A stretch of DNA of 64,000 bases, from positions 67,001 to 131,000 of the forward strand of contig JAQGDQ010000203.1 in assembly GCA_030141605.1 (NCBI GenBank), in the 5' to 3' direction. The DNA is from Tubiluchus corallicola. Lineage: Eukaryota; Priapulida; Priapulimorpha; Priapulimorphida; Tubiluchidae. Every line of letters begins with the position of its first letter. The stretch's first letter is position 1. The notes beneath the pieces are model-generated. The model saw nothing but the letters and a program-made list of their open reading frames with translations. It did not search any database and was not told the origin of the DNA. Below are positions 42,893-55,213 of this stretch, one piece after another. Both the position numbers and the translations under genes were made by a program.

Positions 42893-43885
42893 CGTTGTCT
42901 CCACGAATTACTATAATCTTCTATAGTGATACATATAGAAAATAGTATAATAATACAAATATGAAGTTAGGAATCCATTAGGCTTGCACGTTTAGACAAA
43001 CTTTTGCAATTTAATTAATAAAAGTATAATATTGTTGCGAATTTACTTAATAAACGGGCTGATTTTACTATAACTAACACTATTTTAACGTGCTATTTTG
43101 TAATCTATCATGCAGTTGTTACGGGGCTGTCTCTCGCCCGGTTTTACGTTTAAACTTTCTCACTTAAGGGCACAGAATATGCGACGCCTTTATGTTATTT
43201 AAAAGTCACTTTAAAACAAAATCACCCCTTTAAATTAAAAAGTAAGAATCATACTTCCTTGCGAATCGCAAATTCTAAATGCTGATTGGCTTAAATTTAA
43301 TTACTTGTTCCTCTTGCCTTTTCAATCATAAAGTTTTGTTCACATTTTCAAGACGTTAACTGTCTCGAACTGTTAACTTTAATACTGTTAATGTTTTCAA
43401 AGTTTGCTGTTTTTCAACATTTATTTGGTTAGTCAAGCATTTTAGTCGGGTCTTATGGTGTTCTCTTAAAGCTGACAAATGTCTGTCACTGCGTTACTTG
43501 ATTTTACAAGATGTGATGTACGAACTGGGGCAATCTGCCCACCGTCTCTTGTTGAAATCCTTCCATGGGTTCTTGCAACTACCTTAGCAGGGATCACCCT
43601 ATCGGTTTAACTCTATCATATGCTCTATGCAGACGTAAGTTCTGCGCAGGCGCTTTCAAGTGTTCAGTGTTTCACTGTAATATTCCTCATAATTACATGT
43701 CCTCTGTTGTAAACATTCTTGTCTTAACTAATTCTGTAATAGTAATTCGAATAATAGGTTTGTTAGTAACATTATGAACTATGGTACTGCCACTGGTATC
43801 AACTACTAATTTAGTCCAGCTTTTTAACTTAACGCGATATTATATGGAATACTGTACAAAATTATATGTAATGTCTATCCTGTAG

Positions 43886-43987
43886 GTGATCTTTTGGACT
43901 TCGCCACCGAATACTTCAACAAACTGAGTAAAGAGGCAAGTGTAAAAAGGAACACGTTTCTGGATGAAAATGATTCACCTATACTAA
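43886..43987 (+). CDS. PRKAR2: PKA type II regulatory subunit, second coding exon
   Basis: After a cctgtag acceptor the frame gives GDLLDFATEYFNKLSKEAS, helix II of the RII docking domain (vertebrate DLVEFAVEYFTRLRE), then a linker ending NDSPIL. The donor is a strong GTAAGT at 43988. Phase fits exon 1 (one base) and leaves one base for exon 3. I found no downstream exon with the RRxS inhibitor site or the cyclic-nucleotide-binding FGELAL motif, so the third intron probably runs past the window. Confidence 0.87.
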
Positions 43988-44927
43988 GTAAGTACTCATT
44001 GTCTGCATGATAAATATGAAAATCTTCTCACAAAAAACAGAAAACGGTAATTGCAAAATCAATGTTTTGAAAAACCCTAATAATTTTTATAATGTCAAGG
44101 ACGTACTATCGTCCTTTCGTAACCAGGTCAAATTTACGCCAAATTTCGAAAGTACGCGGGGTTTCGTACAGGGCACACGACACAGGACATTAGCGTTACT
44201 AACAAGGCGTCAAAGCGAAACTGAAGCTCACAAAACTCAAAAACTCTAATAATAACGGAATAAACTTTATAAGTCTAACTCGGCAGTTAAACTATTTATA
44301 AAAGCTGTAAAATTTAGACATGTGATTAGCGAAAATGTGCATGTAGGCCTATTTACTAGTAACATTATTAGAACCTTAGAAGGAACTTTTCATATTTATT
44401 CTTGATATTAAATTAAAAATTGAAAATTAATTTGCACTCGCATGCCTTTACACTTATCATAAAATAGTAAAATTGTTGCACGATTGTACAGTATTACGGA
44501 AAAGTGTACGGATTAGATAGCCCTAGTTATTACAACATTAATCTATATATTTAACTTCCATATCTTAAAAAGTGTTAAATGAAGCCAAAAATATGCTCTA
44601 TAGGAAACTGCATATTGGAACTGTCAGAACACTTCCACCTTATTTGCTGATTAGGATACACTTCATTATCGCGGATTACAATTTACAGATTTTCGGAAGC
44701 TTCAGTCCAGAAACAAAGATGGTGATTGGTTTCATATTTAGGCATGTTTTAACCAGGTGACACCTAGTCCATTTCTACTCTAATGGTTTGCAGCCCAGAC
44801 GCTATTTCACTATGTGTGCAACTACTGAAACAATTCAAATTTTCCATTACACAACAATTCACAATAAAATTTGCACCATACTCATAAATACATTCTGTGT
44901 ACATATAAAACTATAAAATTACCCACA

Positions 44928-45044
<117 letters not shown>

Positions 45045-45619
45045 TTAATTTAATTTAATTTTAAGTAACTATAGCGTAATTAAAGTTATAACGTAATTTA
45101 TTATTACACAACGTAATATCAAAGTAATAATAGTAATAATGAAAAGGGACGACGTGTACGAAAAATGTTTGCTTAATATTGAAAGAACTAGATTCGGAAA
45201 TGGATAAAAAAGAAATACGAGACGGCTCGTCCGACGTGCGTATTATGCTAGTGGGTCAAACTTTATGTAGCATGTTGACAGGTTGACCTACGATTATAGG
45301 AGGATGTTTTTAGAAGTACTGAACGAATAATGAGATTATGACGGGCTGTCTTGACACTGGGGACATTCTTTCCAATAATTTCTTAGACATGGCGTTCTTA
45401 AAAGGAAACCATGGGTGTTATAAACAGCTTTTAATTACATAACAGAAAACAAAAGTTCTCCATTCATAGCCGTAACACTTAATCTCTTATTCTTCACTAT
45501 AGATAGCAGCACCATGTAATAGCAGGTTATTACTGTTCTCTTCTTGTTCAAGTTTAATTGTTGTGAAACAAAATTTAACACTAAAATCTAACACACAACG
45601 CATTACAAATTTAACTTTA

Positions 45620-46140
45620 CAACAGGATTAGGAGTACATTCAGAACGTCTCAAATTAACAGGTTTACTACTAGCATCTTTGTTGGGATTTATGTCACTTT
45701 TACTGGGAGAAACAACGACATTACTTTTATTAGTAGTTTTAGCAAGAACAACTGACTTAGCTTTATCAGACACAACAGGCAATTGGACACAAGTAGTGTT
45801 TACTACAGTTTCATTATCAGAACTAGTTACTGGTACAGATGTAACAGCTTTAGAAGTTGCAAATGGAAGCCTTACATCACAGTTGTATGGTTCGGTATCT
45901 TTTCATTCAGGTACACGACCAGGTAAAACACCATCAACATGTACAAGTCTATTTTTACCTTGAATTCTTACCAAATTATTCACACAGCCTTTCTTTGACA
46001 AAATACATACTAACCATTTTACGCCAGGGCTACGGTTTTCTATGGGAACAGTTTCACAAACCAAAAACTGGCTTTATTTTCCAGAATGCAAATCATGAAA
46101 AAATTCTTAGCTGGTTTACTCTCAACATCACTTTGTAAAC
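45620..46140 (-). pseudogene. Second Ty3/gypsy relic: C-terminal end of pol
   Basis: On the - strand, broken frames read ETVP-ENRSPGVKWLVCILSK, then LVRIQGKNRLVHVDGVLPGR, a Ser/Thr/Val-rich tail and LRRSECTPNPVVKLNL before the stop. This is the chromodomain-less integrase C-terminus (GPKW...HVD...RRS-R-P) seen in many gypsy elements. It differs from the copy at 36.5 kb. Stops at several points show that it is inactive. Confidence 0.65.
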
Positions 46141-47190
46141 TAGGTTTCATAAGTGTAAAACATTGTTCTTAATCGTCTTTTAAAGAACAATTCAGTAGAT
46201 AAGACCTACTGAATTGTGTGTTTCGGTAAGCTAACAAACAATTAGTAATTCTATGAGACAGAATAGTATCAGTACTATTACTATTACTAAGTTCAATAAC
46301 TGTTATTATTTAATTCCTGCTCTATTGATAAATTATCTTTCAAAATGTGTTCTGCTGTTCGGATTATTGCATTTACTGATCATTCGCTGAGAAATAGATA
46401 TCCAAAAGTTATTTTAGCTAACAATGGTAGCCACTTTTTGAAATGGAATACTTCATCTAAAGCTAAATCAGCGGCGACGAACAAGAGTTTGTTATAGAAT
46501 CAAGTGAACTTTCATACGAAGAGTGTGAACTGTTCGCTGCAACTGATTCTAGTCTTGTCCTTTAGTCAAAGAAATTCAACCGAAGCTATTAAATCTTAAT
46601 TTAGTTAGTCTGAATTCTAGCAGCACACGAAAGTTCAAGCAGCACAAGTTGCTGACAACATTTTATACATATTTGGAAAACAAAAATGAACAAATACAAT
46701 TTAATATAACCCACAATCAAATCAGTAGAATTTCCATCAGGGTCGCTACATTCTAAACGGAAAACGAAGGTCGTCATAAGTTCATCCGCACTTTAAGTTT
46801 GCCTCTGCAAATAAAAAAACTCGCGTACAAAAAAAAAGAAAAGTGAATGTGAAAAGTGAAGACTCAGAGCACAAATGACTTTTGGCGTCTTAAAAGTTTG
46901 TTAATTACAAAGGAATAAGAAACGAATAAATCAACAGAAACTCGGCTGACAGACTACAGTTTGCACATTTTAAGGCTTCGTAAATATGAGAACAGGTTTC
47001 TCTGATATAAAAATATGTACCCATATCAGACAAATTGGCCATTCCAATAGATCACTAGTATATAAAACTTGTAAGTCTAGAGGTCAGCGAGACAAACAGG
47101 CCGCCAGGCCAAGACACCCAAAAAGACCTTGAAGAGAAAAAAGAACGAAACATAACAGCGCTAGATAAATAGGGAAAAGCAACTACAAAA
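46141..47190. other. No recognisable gene; one short hairpin
   Basis: AATTCAGTAG (46189-46198) pairs perfectly with CTACTGAATT (46206-46215) around a 7-base loop. The rest is AT-rich with no identified feature; some may be further decayed gypsy sequence. Confidence 0.35.
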
Positions 47191-47219
47191 CACATAATAT
47201 GCTCTGTTGTTAACACCAC

Positions 47220-47530
47220 CTACAATACTAGCAAATGCCATTGAACGACATCGTATAGCATATACCCGTTTAAGATTACAATGACACAGACTCAAGGTGG
47301 AAATGGAAAGATGGTATGATGAGACTAGGTTGTGCCAATATGGGCAAGTTCAAGCAGAGCATCATGGGATAGATGAGTGTCCATTAACGGATCGTGTTAG
47401 GAGACAATGCCACAATGTAGATTACAGTAATTTAAACGAATTCTCTTCAAAATAGGCTTAATACGTTTAAATTGTGCTTTAAAATTTTAAATAAGTTTGA
47501 TATTTAACAGGTATATAATTTAGTGTTTTA
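47220..47530 (+). pseudogene. LINE C-terminal fragment
   Basis: The + strand reads RHRIAYTRLRLQ, then RLCQYGQVQAEHHGIDECPL, the C-x2-C-like, HH and C pattern found at the extreme C-terminus of many non-LTR reverse transcriptases. A 3' region ending near GGTCAATAAATTAACTAACTAAC (about 47657) follows. Stops break the frame. Confidence 0.55.
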
Positions 47531-47689
47531 TTTTAATATTTTCTTCATCTTCTGTGGTGTGTTTAATGATAGCCGTGTAATAATTATTTGACATAGGCTG
47601 TAACCGTAAAGATCACTTACCCCATTTGTATATGTAATGTACGTGTAACTATTATTATGGTCAATAAATTAACTAACTAACTACATGGA

Positions 47690-49960
47690 ACGATTCTTGA
47701 AGGAAAATCGTGATGGATTTGCTCATAGTCGAGTTGACTTTGACTCATAGCAGGATGATTTAACTACAGATGCAACTGAAGACAATGTCACTGTTCCAAT
47801 ATCTGTAATTGTTTTTCATTAGTTACTCTACGACAAGATTGTTGCTGCAATAATCTCATTAAACGTGTTCCTGGATTGGCACTGCCACTGTATTGTTGTC
47901 GAATGAAATCATCATTCCTTTGAAATGGCGTACGCATAACCACCACCATGCATCGTAACAGTTCGATATGACCAAGTGAAAGCACACCTGCACAAACAAA
48001 CTTTTGACTGTTTACAGCTACGTGTTGAGTCCAAAATAACCACGGCTAGCGTTTACATGAAATAACCATAGGTTACAACAAAAATCACAGAAGTGTAGTC
48101 AATACTATAGTATATGAAAGTCTCTAAAGTCGCAACAAAGTTCGAATAAGTAAAGCAGTCTTATTGATGAACGAGGGTGCGGTGCTCAGTTAATAAATAG
48201 AAGACGGGCGATTTCTATGTTGTAAGGTTTCTTAACGTTCTTACACATAAGCTGAATATTACTGTAGCATAGTCTGTAATCCATCCGTGCATAACATGAT
48301 CTTGGAAAGTGTACGACACTGCTGTACCTGACAACCACCTAAAGTGCTTTTACTTTCACTTTGATTTTACTCTACAAAAAGTGGCTGAAAAGTCTGTAAA
48401 CCTCTAAACTTGGTTAAACTCGTGCACATCTGTTTGCCGATCCGATATAAAAGACTATCAGTTGTAATACCAAACCGGTGAAATTGTAGATGGAATTTTG
48501 ATCATGCTGGTGATACACTGAAATTGTCTGTAGTGTGTCTAGTCCTAGGCCAAGCGGAATAAAAAAGTGACTAGTCATAAGTGGCTAGACGTATCTTGAG
48601 CCGATAGTGAACCAGGAAGACTTGTGAGAGCCATTTCCCAGTCCAAGTTGCAGCTGCCATCATCACAGTTGATGATTGTGTTCATGGTTAGAAGTTGCCG
48701 ATGCTTTGCGGATGCTGGTGTGAGCTGTGAGCTACGTTCGGACTTCTCTTTCATTTCATTATCCTCCCAGGGGAAGGGTTTGAAGAATAAGTAGATGTTT
48801 TGTCTTTTTGCTCCGCTGTTATTGCTATCTCTTATGAAAACGTTCATTTGAATTCTGGAACGAGTTAAGAAGTCAATAAAACTAGTAAAAAGTAATCATA
48901 ATCTTTTCTTCCATTTTATAAGAAATTTTGCTGTTGAAATGCATAAATTGAATATGTAATTTTGTTTAACATGAAAATGAATAATGCCTAAGCAGATCCC
49001 CGCAAAATGTAACATCAAGCTATCGACTCGCTGCTTCAACATTGCAACGTCTTTCAAAACCAGATTAATTGCCCCTGTATCGTTAATTTTACGGGTTCAT
49101 ATGCCTTCTGGAAAATTACAGGACAACAATTGCCCACGCCTGTTGCACATTAAGGATTTTATTGTGCAAGTTTGTCTGATTTGTGGATGAAAAAATGGAG
49201 GTAAAAAATTGCAACACACCATAAAAATTTACTAGCTCGCAACATACGTGGATGATGACTGTCGAAACAAGAACGAATACGAGAATGATTACTAGGTTTT
49301 TATCATAACAGCAGACGAGTCAAGTCCCTCGATGCATAGAGTCAGAGGAAAACTCAAGAGGGTACAAAGGCCATACAAGGCTGCGATGGTTTCCGGCGAT
49401 TACTAAACAGCACCACAGCGAAAAGCATCTATCACTTCTTTCAATTCCTAGATGCGAGCCTACCAGCGCCATATTGGATTAACACTGTTAAAGGCAAATG
49501 CAAAAACTATAAGCTACTAGTGCATAAAGCTAAAACAAAAGCAATGATTCAGTACACTCATTCACATAAATATTTTTAATAGCTACGTAATACACAACAT
49601 AAGCACAATACAATAAGTATAATAGATAATTTTGTCAAACAAAAGTTACACCAAATTGTCACAATTTACACATACATACATATGAATATGATACATAACA
49701 AAATTTACTTTTTTTATGATTTACAGCTTATGAGTTGGAACTATATAGCTAATGAAGTTAACTTGGTTTTATTGTAATATAGATTCTCTTTCAATTGTTG
49801 GAGACGCAGTTTTATAAAATATGCAGTAAAGAAGTTAGCACCATATGCGCGAGTTGGTTTTTGAAAACTACTTAATTGGTATTGTTTTTATTCTGTTTTA
49901 TATTGATTGTTTAAAATTAGGAGGCGTGAGTTCCACAAATAAATTGCTGGCTTGCTTAGT
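47690..49960. other. No recognisable gene
   Basis: Open frames on the - strand at 47788-47985 and 48575-48847 have mixed composition, but I recognise no domain in them. This could still hide a PKA RII or unknown exon. Confidence 0.35.
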
Positions 49961-49969
49961 GAATTATTA

Positions 49970-50520
49970 CCAAACTAGCTAAGGCCCCGCAAAAAGTTTT
50001 CCGTATAAATACACTTATAATCAATAATACGTGAACATCCTACATAGTCCTCCTTTATAGCGCAAAGCCATTAGCAGCTTTTACTGAATTAAAGTTATAA
50101 GGTTATAAGCAAAGTATGGATGACGTCAGAACAACAGCTTTGCGTCTGCAGTTTTCCGGCCGAAAATCGCCTGAAATGGAACCTCCAAACAACACAGCTC
50201 CCTATGGTGGATGTTTCCTAAAACGTAGCTTACACCATCGTGTATCCCTGTTTTTCCTCTTTCTAAAAAGTGATATGTCTCCTTCCAAGAGTCCCACCAG
50301 GCGCCGCTAGGACGTTTTTTCTATAGGCTGTTTGGCCAAAACTTCGAAAACATCAGGAGTTCGGTCCGGGAAAACGCCGGTCACGTAGCCCTCCCGCGAA
50401 ATCTAAATTATGACTATGACACCCACCGTTGAATGGGCTATCTAACCATTACTGACACTGCCCCCGTCACGTTCCTGTTCTCTAGAAATAAGAGGTATAA
50501 GTTGCAATTTTTTCAAAAAA
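49970..50520. repeat. Dispersed repeat, copy A
   Basis: It shares long blocks with copy B (50712-51600): CCCCGCAAAAA, TTAGCAGCTTTTACTGAA, TTTTCC..CGAAAATCGCC, TGAAATGGAACCTCCAA, TCCCACCAGGCGCCGCTAGG and GTTGAATGGGCTAT, in the same order and orientation. It contains no protein that I recognise. Confidence 0.8.
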
Positions 50521-50711
50521 CGGCTGAAGAATGTCCATTTTTGGAGGTTTTTCGCCCTCCGTTCGTCCCAGTGGGCCCGATTCGAAAAATAAACCACCCC
50601 AATGGCAAATCTGTGGACCCGGACCTTTCGTTTGATGTATTGATCGCCGAAAATGGTGCCGTCGTCGGTTTTATATATATATACCCATATACCACCGAAA
50701 TTAATATATAG

Positions 50712-51600
50712 ACTAGCCAAACCCCGCAAAAAAGAATTTTGCACATAAATGAACACACAGTCTACACCACACCACCCACACCATACCACCCCACCACACT
50801 ACCACACCACACCGCCCACACTTTCCACACCAGTCACACCACAGAACCCACACCACACTGCAGCGCACCACACCATACCACCAAACCACAACACCCACAC
50901 ACCACACCACCTACATCATACCACACTACCCACACAACACCCACCACCCCAAACCCACCAGATCACATGGTAATTATATTGATAACGATGATGATGATGA
51001 TGGCGACGACGAGCATCAACACCAACAACACAGCAGCACAGTGAAACCATGCAAAATATTTTGCACAAAATTGAAATTGTATGTTATGATAAATGTTCTT
51101 ATACCCACCAATGATCAATGATACACGCACATTCTACGTAGTGTTTGCAAGCTGCTCATTTTGATGGACTACTATTATAACACTTACATTAGCAGCTTTT
51201 ACTGAACAAAATTATAGGCAGAGTATAATTAATGACGTCACAACAGAGGCTTTGCGTCAGCAGTTTTCCAAGCGAAAATCGCCTGAAATGGAACCTCCAA
51301 TCAACTCATTACAGCTCCTCACGCTGGGCGTGTTCTAAAAATAAAGAACTATATATCGCCTTCCAAGAGTCCCACCAGGCGCCGCTAGGACATTTTTTCT
51401 AGGCTGTTTGATCGAAATTTCTAAAAAATTGGGAGTTGGGTCCGGGAAAACGCCCGTTGCGGGACGCCATAGACCTCTCGCGAATTCTAAATATGACTGT
51501 AACACCCACTGTTGAATGGGCTATTCAACCATTGCCAGCACACCCATTCCGGATCTCTAGAAATAAGAGGTAAAAGTTTTGCAAAAACGGCTGAAAATGG
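50712..51600. repeat. Dispersed repeat, copy B (interrupted by a C/A tract)
   Basis: Same blocks as copy A, but with about 300 extra bases near its start that include the CCACACCA-rich tract. Copies A and B lie head to tail, so this may be a tandem duplication or two units of a satellite-like family. Confidence 0.8.
50755..50970. repeat. C/A-only low-complexity tract (CCACACCA-type)
   Basis: About 215 bases almost free of G and poor in T, made of CCACACCAC, CACCACACC and ACCCACAC variants. The - strand is GGTGTGG-rich with several GGG runs, so quadruplex or similar structures are possible. Confidence 0.9.
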
Positions 51601-51624
51601 TAAATGGATCTAATTAATGCTACT

Positions 51625-52240
51625 GAGATCAAATGATAAACTGCCAGCCAGAAATTTTCTATTGGAATTAATGGAGAAAAAATTGAAAGAAAGGATCATG
51701 CCAAATGTTTGGGAATGTATATTGATGAATACTTAAATTGGAAAATTCATATTATTTAAATAAAAAACAAAATAAGTAAAACTTTCGCTATACTCTATAA
51801 ATTACGTAATGCAATGAATGTGAACGATATAATGACAATTTATTATAGTTTGGTTTACCCATACCTGATATATGGTTTAATGTTATGAGAAAGTGTTAAC
51901 AAGTCAAACTTGCAAGTATTCAAACAACTCAAAATAAAATACTTAGTACGATACATTCGGGATCGTATGACTATTCCCCTAGTGTCATCTGTCAAATATC
52001 AAAAACTCTAAAAATTAAAGAACTTAATGAACACTTACTGCGTTTTATTTTTATGTCATTATAAATTTTACCATGGTTTCAAACAAATTTATTTTAAATA
52101 TTTGAATCTGGTAAAGAGATTACTAGAATTCCAATACGCAAAATTTCTTTCTTGTGCTGACTACAAAATTAAAGCAAATTTTTAAAACACAAATTTTTTA
52201 CAGCGCCGTTAATTGCAATAAGTATTCTATGGCGCCTAAC
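51625..52240 (+). pseudogene. Decayed LINE reverse transcriptase C-terminal fragment
   Basis: The + strand reads ERKDHAKCLGMYIDEYLNWK, FAILYKLRNAMNVNDIMTIY, YSLVYPYLIYGLML and a later KLKNLM...FLCHYKFYHGF, the thumb and C-terminal region of a CR1-like reverse transcriptase, broken by stops. It lies directly upstream of the near-complete LINE at 52.5 kb. Confidence 0.75.
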
Positions 52241-52660
52241 AACAATTAAATAAAGGCATCAGCATTATAATTAAAATTTAAATAGATCATAATAAAACCC
52301 AGTGAATTAAACCAGACACTGTACACAACGTGAAGTAGTGAACTTAGTTCGAAAAGGCTAAGATGTCCTTTTTTGAAATGATAATTTTTAAATCACTTCA
52401 CTGTGATTTAAATATGCAAATTGGATTCCTTGATTCCAAAATAATGTATTATCACTAAAATAGCTCACATAGGATGAATAATGAACAAGTTGTCAGTTGT
52501 CAGTTGTCCGGTGCACATCGTTTGTCTCGTGCTCCGGTTGCTAATTATACCAGTTAGTGTTGAATAGATAGTGATTAGGCCGTGAGGCCAAGGCTGTACA
52601 AATTTACTTATGTTAAAAGATACTACGTCGAACAAAGTATATGTTAAAAGACATACATGA

Positions 52661-54214
52661 ATGGCAAGGAAAAGTTGCACGCTTTGCAAAAATGCAAAAA
52701 ATCCAGTAAATAAAAATCAGCTATTTCTTGCAACGTGCGAAAGGTGCTTCAAAAAACATAGGCAAACGGCGAATATGGGAAATGATGGACACGAGGCGGC
52801 AGAAATTGTGTTTCCCGACTTCGTACTTGTTGGTGATCCAGAGGGCGAACGATATAAACAAATGCTAATTGCCTTGCAAATAAAAACCAAAAATGAGGAA
52901 AAAGAGAGTAAAAAGACAATTCAATGCTTGGAGTCAAAACTAGCTGCCAGCTATAAAGAGCAGTCAACTCTCATCGAAAAGGTTCATAAATTATCAACGG
53001 AACTCTCTGAACTACAAAAAAGAAAGCGAAATGTAAGCAACCAAACAAGTGATAATTCCTCCAAAGATCCCAGTCACACAGATGAAGCAAGTCAAACTTT
53101 GCTTGTGAATGGAGACACCTCCTCATCGAAACACGGCAATAATGACCTTCCATCGCAGGGTGAAACCTTGCAGGAAAAGGAAACTTACAATGCCACAATA
53201 ACTGTGAATCAAAGAAGGAAAAATCATAAGACCATACATGCAACCACTCAAACGCTAGTCCTGGGAGACTCACGGACCGTATACTTAAATCCAAAGGACA
53301 TCGGGCAAAACGTCCAGGTACACTCATACAGAGGCTTAACATTAGAAGAGTTAAGCACAAAAGTGTTAAACCATTATCCAGCTATGAAACTTGAAAATGT
53401 GATCATCGCTTGTGGTGTAAATGACATAAGACGGCTAGCGCAAAAATGAGACGAGGTTGGACAGCAAATCGACAAAGAATCATCAGTTAGAGACATCATT
53501 ACAATTGCAGACAACTGTGCAAAAAACATTGCAAGTAAGTTTAAAGCTGCAAACATTTTTATTTGTAATATACTGCTGACTTCAAAAAGTAAGCATTTTA
53601 ATGCAAAACCATGTAATATCTTTCTGACAAACGAGCTTATACGCTCTTTCAATAATGATCTAGTCTATTTAGCTAACAAAGAGGGCTATTTATTGTGCAA
53701 CATTCAAAGTCATTTTTTAGCTGAAGGGTTAATGGCAAGAGACGGTTTACATTTAAGTCGTGCTGGTGTATCAAAATTAGCAGAACGACTGAACTTATGT
53801 TTACACAATGATCCTAAACGTTGGTACGTGAAAACAAGACGCAAGCCAATGTCCCATACAAACCCATACCAACACAATTATGCAATTTCGCGCCTAAATA
53901 ACTCGTTTAATTTAAGTATTAGTTCATCTCACAATACCAGCTATTCAGACGCAGTTAAGAAACCTGGTCTTCTCCCAACGCCAGTAATTAACGACCCACA
54001 GCGAACCTACTCCGTTTCGAACCGGAGAGAGCCATCTGAACGAAGCAGTTTGTACTACACAGAATCGGCTAAAGCTCATTATCCTAATAAATGTTCTACA
54101 ACACTGCCAAGCCAAAATGAACCGCTGCTGTTAACTCAGGAACCAGTTCTAAAATCCGAGATTGAAAACATACTAACCAAAGCCTTTAAAGAGCTTATCT
54201 CCAAGTTCATATAG
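52661..54214 (+). pseudogene. LINE ORF1: zinc-finger plus coiled coil plus SGNH/GDSL-type esterase, one internal stop
   Basis: A single frame of 517 codons is interrupted only by TGA at 53447-53449. The N-terminus has a Cys-rich finger (CTLCKNAKNP...CERCFKKH, residues 6-36). A Lys/Glu-rich coiled coil (about 68-120) and a polar linker follow. The second half is an SGNH hydrolase-like domain of the kind seen in CR1 ORF1 proteins: LVLGDSRTVY supplies the block I Ser (about residue 205), IIACGVNDIRR the block III Asn (about 253), and ARDGLHLSRAG the block V Asp-His pair (about 359). The stop sits just after GVNDIRRLAQK. A CGA-to-TGA change (CpG decay) is the simplest explanation. In the family ORF1 binds element RNA; the esterase's role is not settled. 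Confidence 0.88.
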
Positions 54215-54310
54215 GCCTAGTATCGTTTAGCTTGGTTTTAGACATTACTCTGAACTTTAAAGCTAGTCTGCGTAAACCTGTTATAAAACTCTTTTTTTTA
54301 CTATTCTATT

Positions 54311-55213
54311 ATGATTTTAATGATGACACTGAATAACAGAAAATTTTTAGCACTGCTGCTAGTGAATTTTTACATAATATGGCAAAATAGGCCAATCCAT
54401 CCTAACTCGTGTAAAGATTATAACGTAACAATTGTGTATACTAGTATTATAATAACAATTATCTCACCCACGTTATTACATAATAGGAAATATTTACTTC
54501 TTATAGTACTGTATTCTATACAAGCCCTTTTACTCGCAACCGATATTAGTATCCTTATGATCGTTCTAAAATTAATTTACCACGCATGTGTAACGTTCTA
54601 CTGTGTAAGCTTGATACTATGCTGCCGTATTACTGCAAAAAAACTGCAAGTTAAAGTTATTTTATTTGTGTTAATAGGTACATTTTGGAAACCATACGAA
54701 TTTACTTCTTGTATCATAGTTGATATTTCTAACGTATCTTATCATAAAATTACCAAATTTATTTGTGATTATGGGAGCCTTTGTATATTTAACGCCAAAT
54801 ATCAAACAGTTAAGTTCTTTTATTGTAACTATGCTTACGTCTTAGTTATACTACGTACATTACTATACATACTAAAACTGAAAATGATCTACGTAACAGT
54901 AATTTGTAATGTAATGACTAAAGGTAATTTAAACAACTTTTTCATTGCTTTTCCTGTAAATAGCGATAGAATAAGACACTCTATGCAATTTATTTTAAAA
55001 AGATTTGTATCCATCTTAAAAGTTGTGTACCTCGGTGCTATAAGACAAATGCGTCATGTCAATCTAAAATACGTAGCACTAAAAAAATTGGAAAAATTAC
55101 AGATTTCATCTAAATTTGAAAGCACTCTATACTCATGTTCTGAACTGGCTTACATTTTAACCATAATTCGTTTACTACTTATACTTGGTGGTATCGAAAC
55201 TAACCCTGGACCC
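54311..55213 (+). other. LINE ORF2 hydrophobic leader ending in a 2A-like GGIETNPGP motif
   Basis: Residues 1-292 of ORF2 are rich in Ile, Leu, Val, Tyr and Cys. Several stretches are long enough to span a membrane, around residues 11-25, 40-57, 61-82, 84-107, 171-202 and 276-292. They run into LLLILGGIETNPGP. The tail fits the 2A consensus D-V/I-E-x-N-P-G-P except for Gly in place of the usual Asp. Ribosome skipping would release the leader after Gly300, and the next product would begin with Pro301 before the endonuclease. About 290 codons without a stop in this AT-rich sequence is not expected by chance. 2A-like sites at the N-terminus of ORF2 are known from other CR1/L2 elements; a long multi-segment leader is the unusual part. 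Confidence 0.75.

Noticed and set aside
44007-44249. An open frame with RRQSE just after PKA RII exon 2, taken as the inhibitor-site exon.
   Set aside because: The surrounding residues do not resemble the RII inhibitor region, there is no acceptor at the right place, and the frame holds nothing else typical of RII.
50442-51044. Overlapping open frames of 65-115 codons on both strands around the C/A tract.
   Set aside because: Low-complexity composition removes stop codons on both strands, and no domain is visible.
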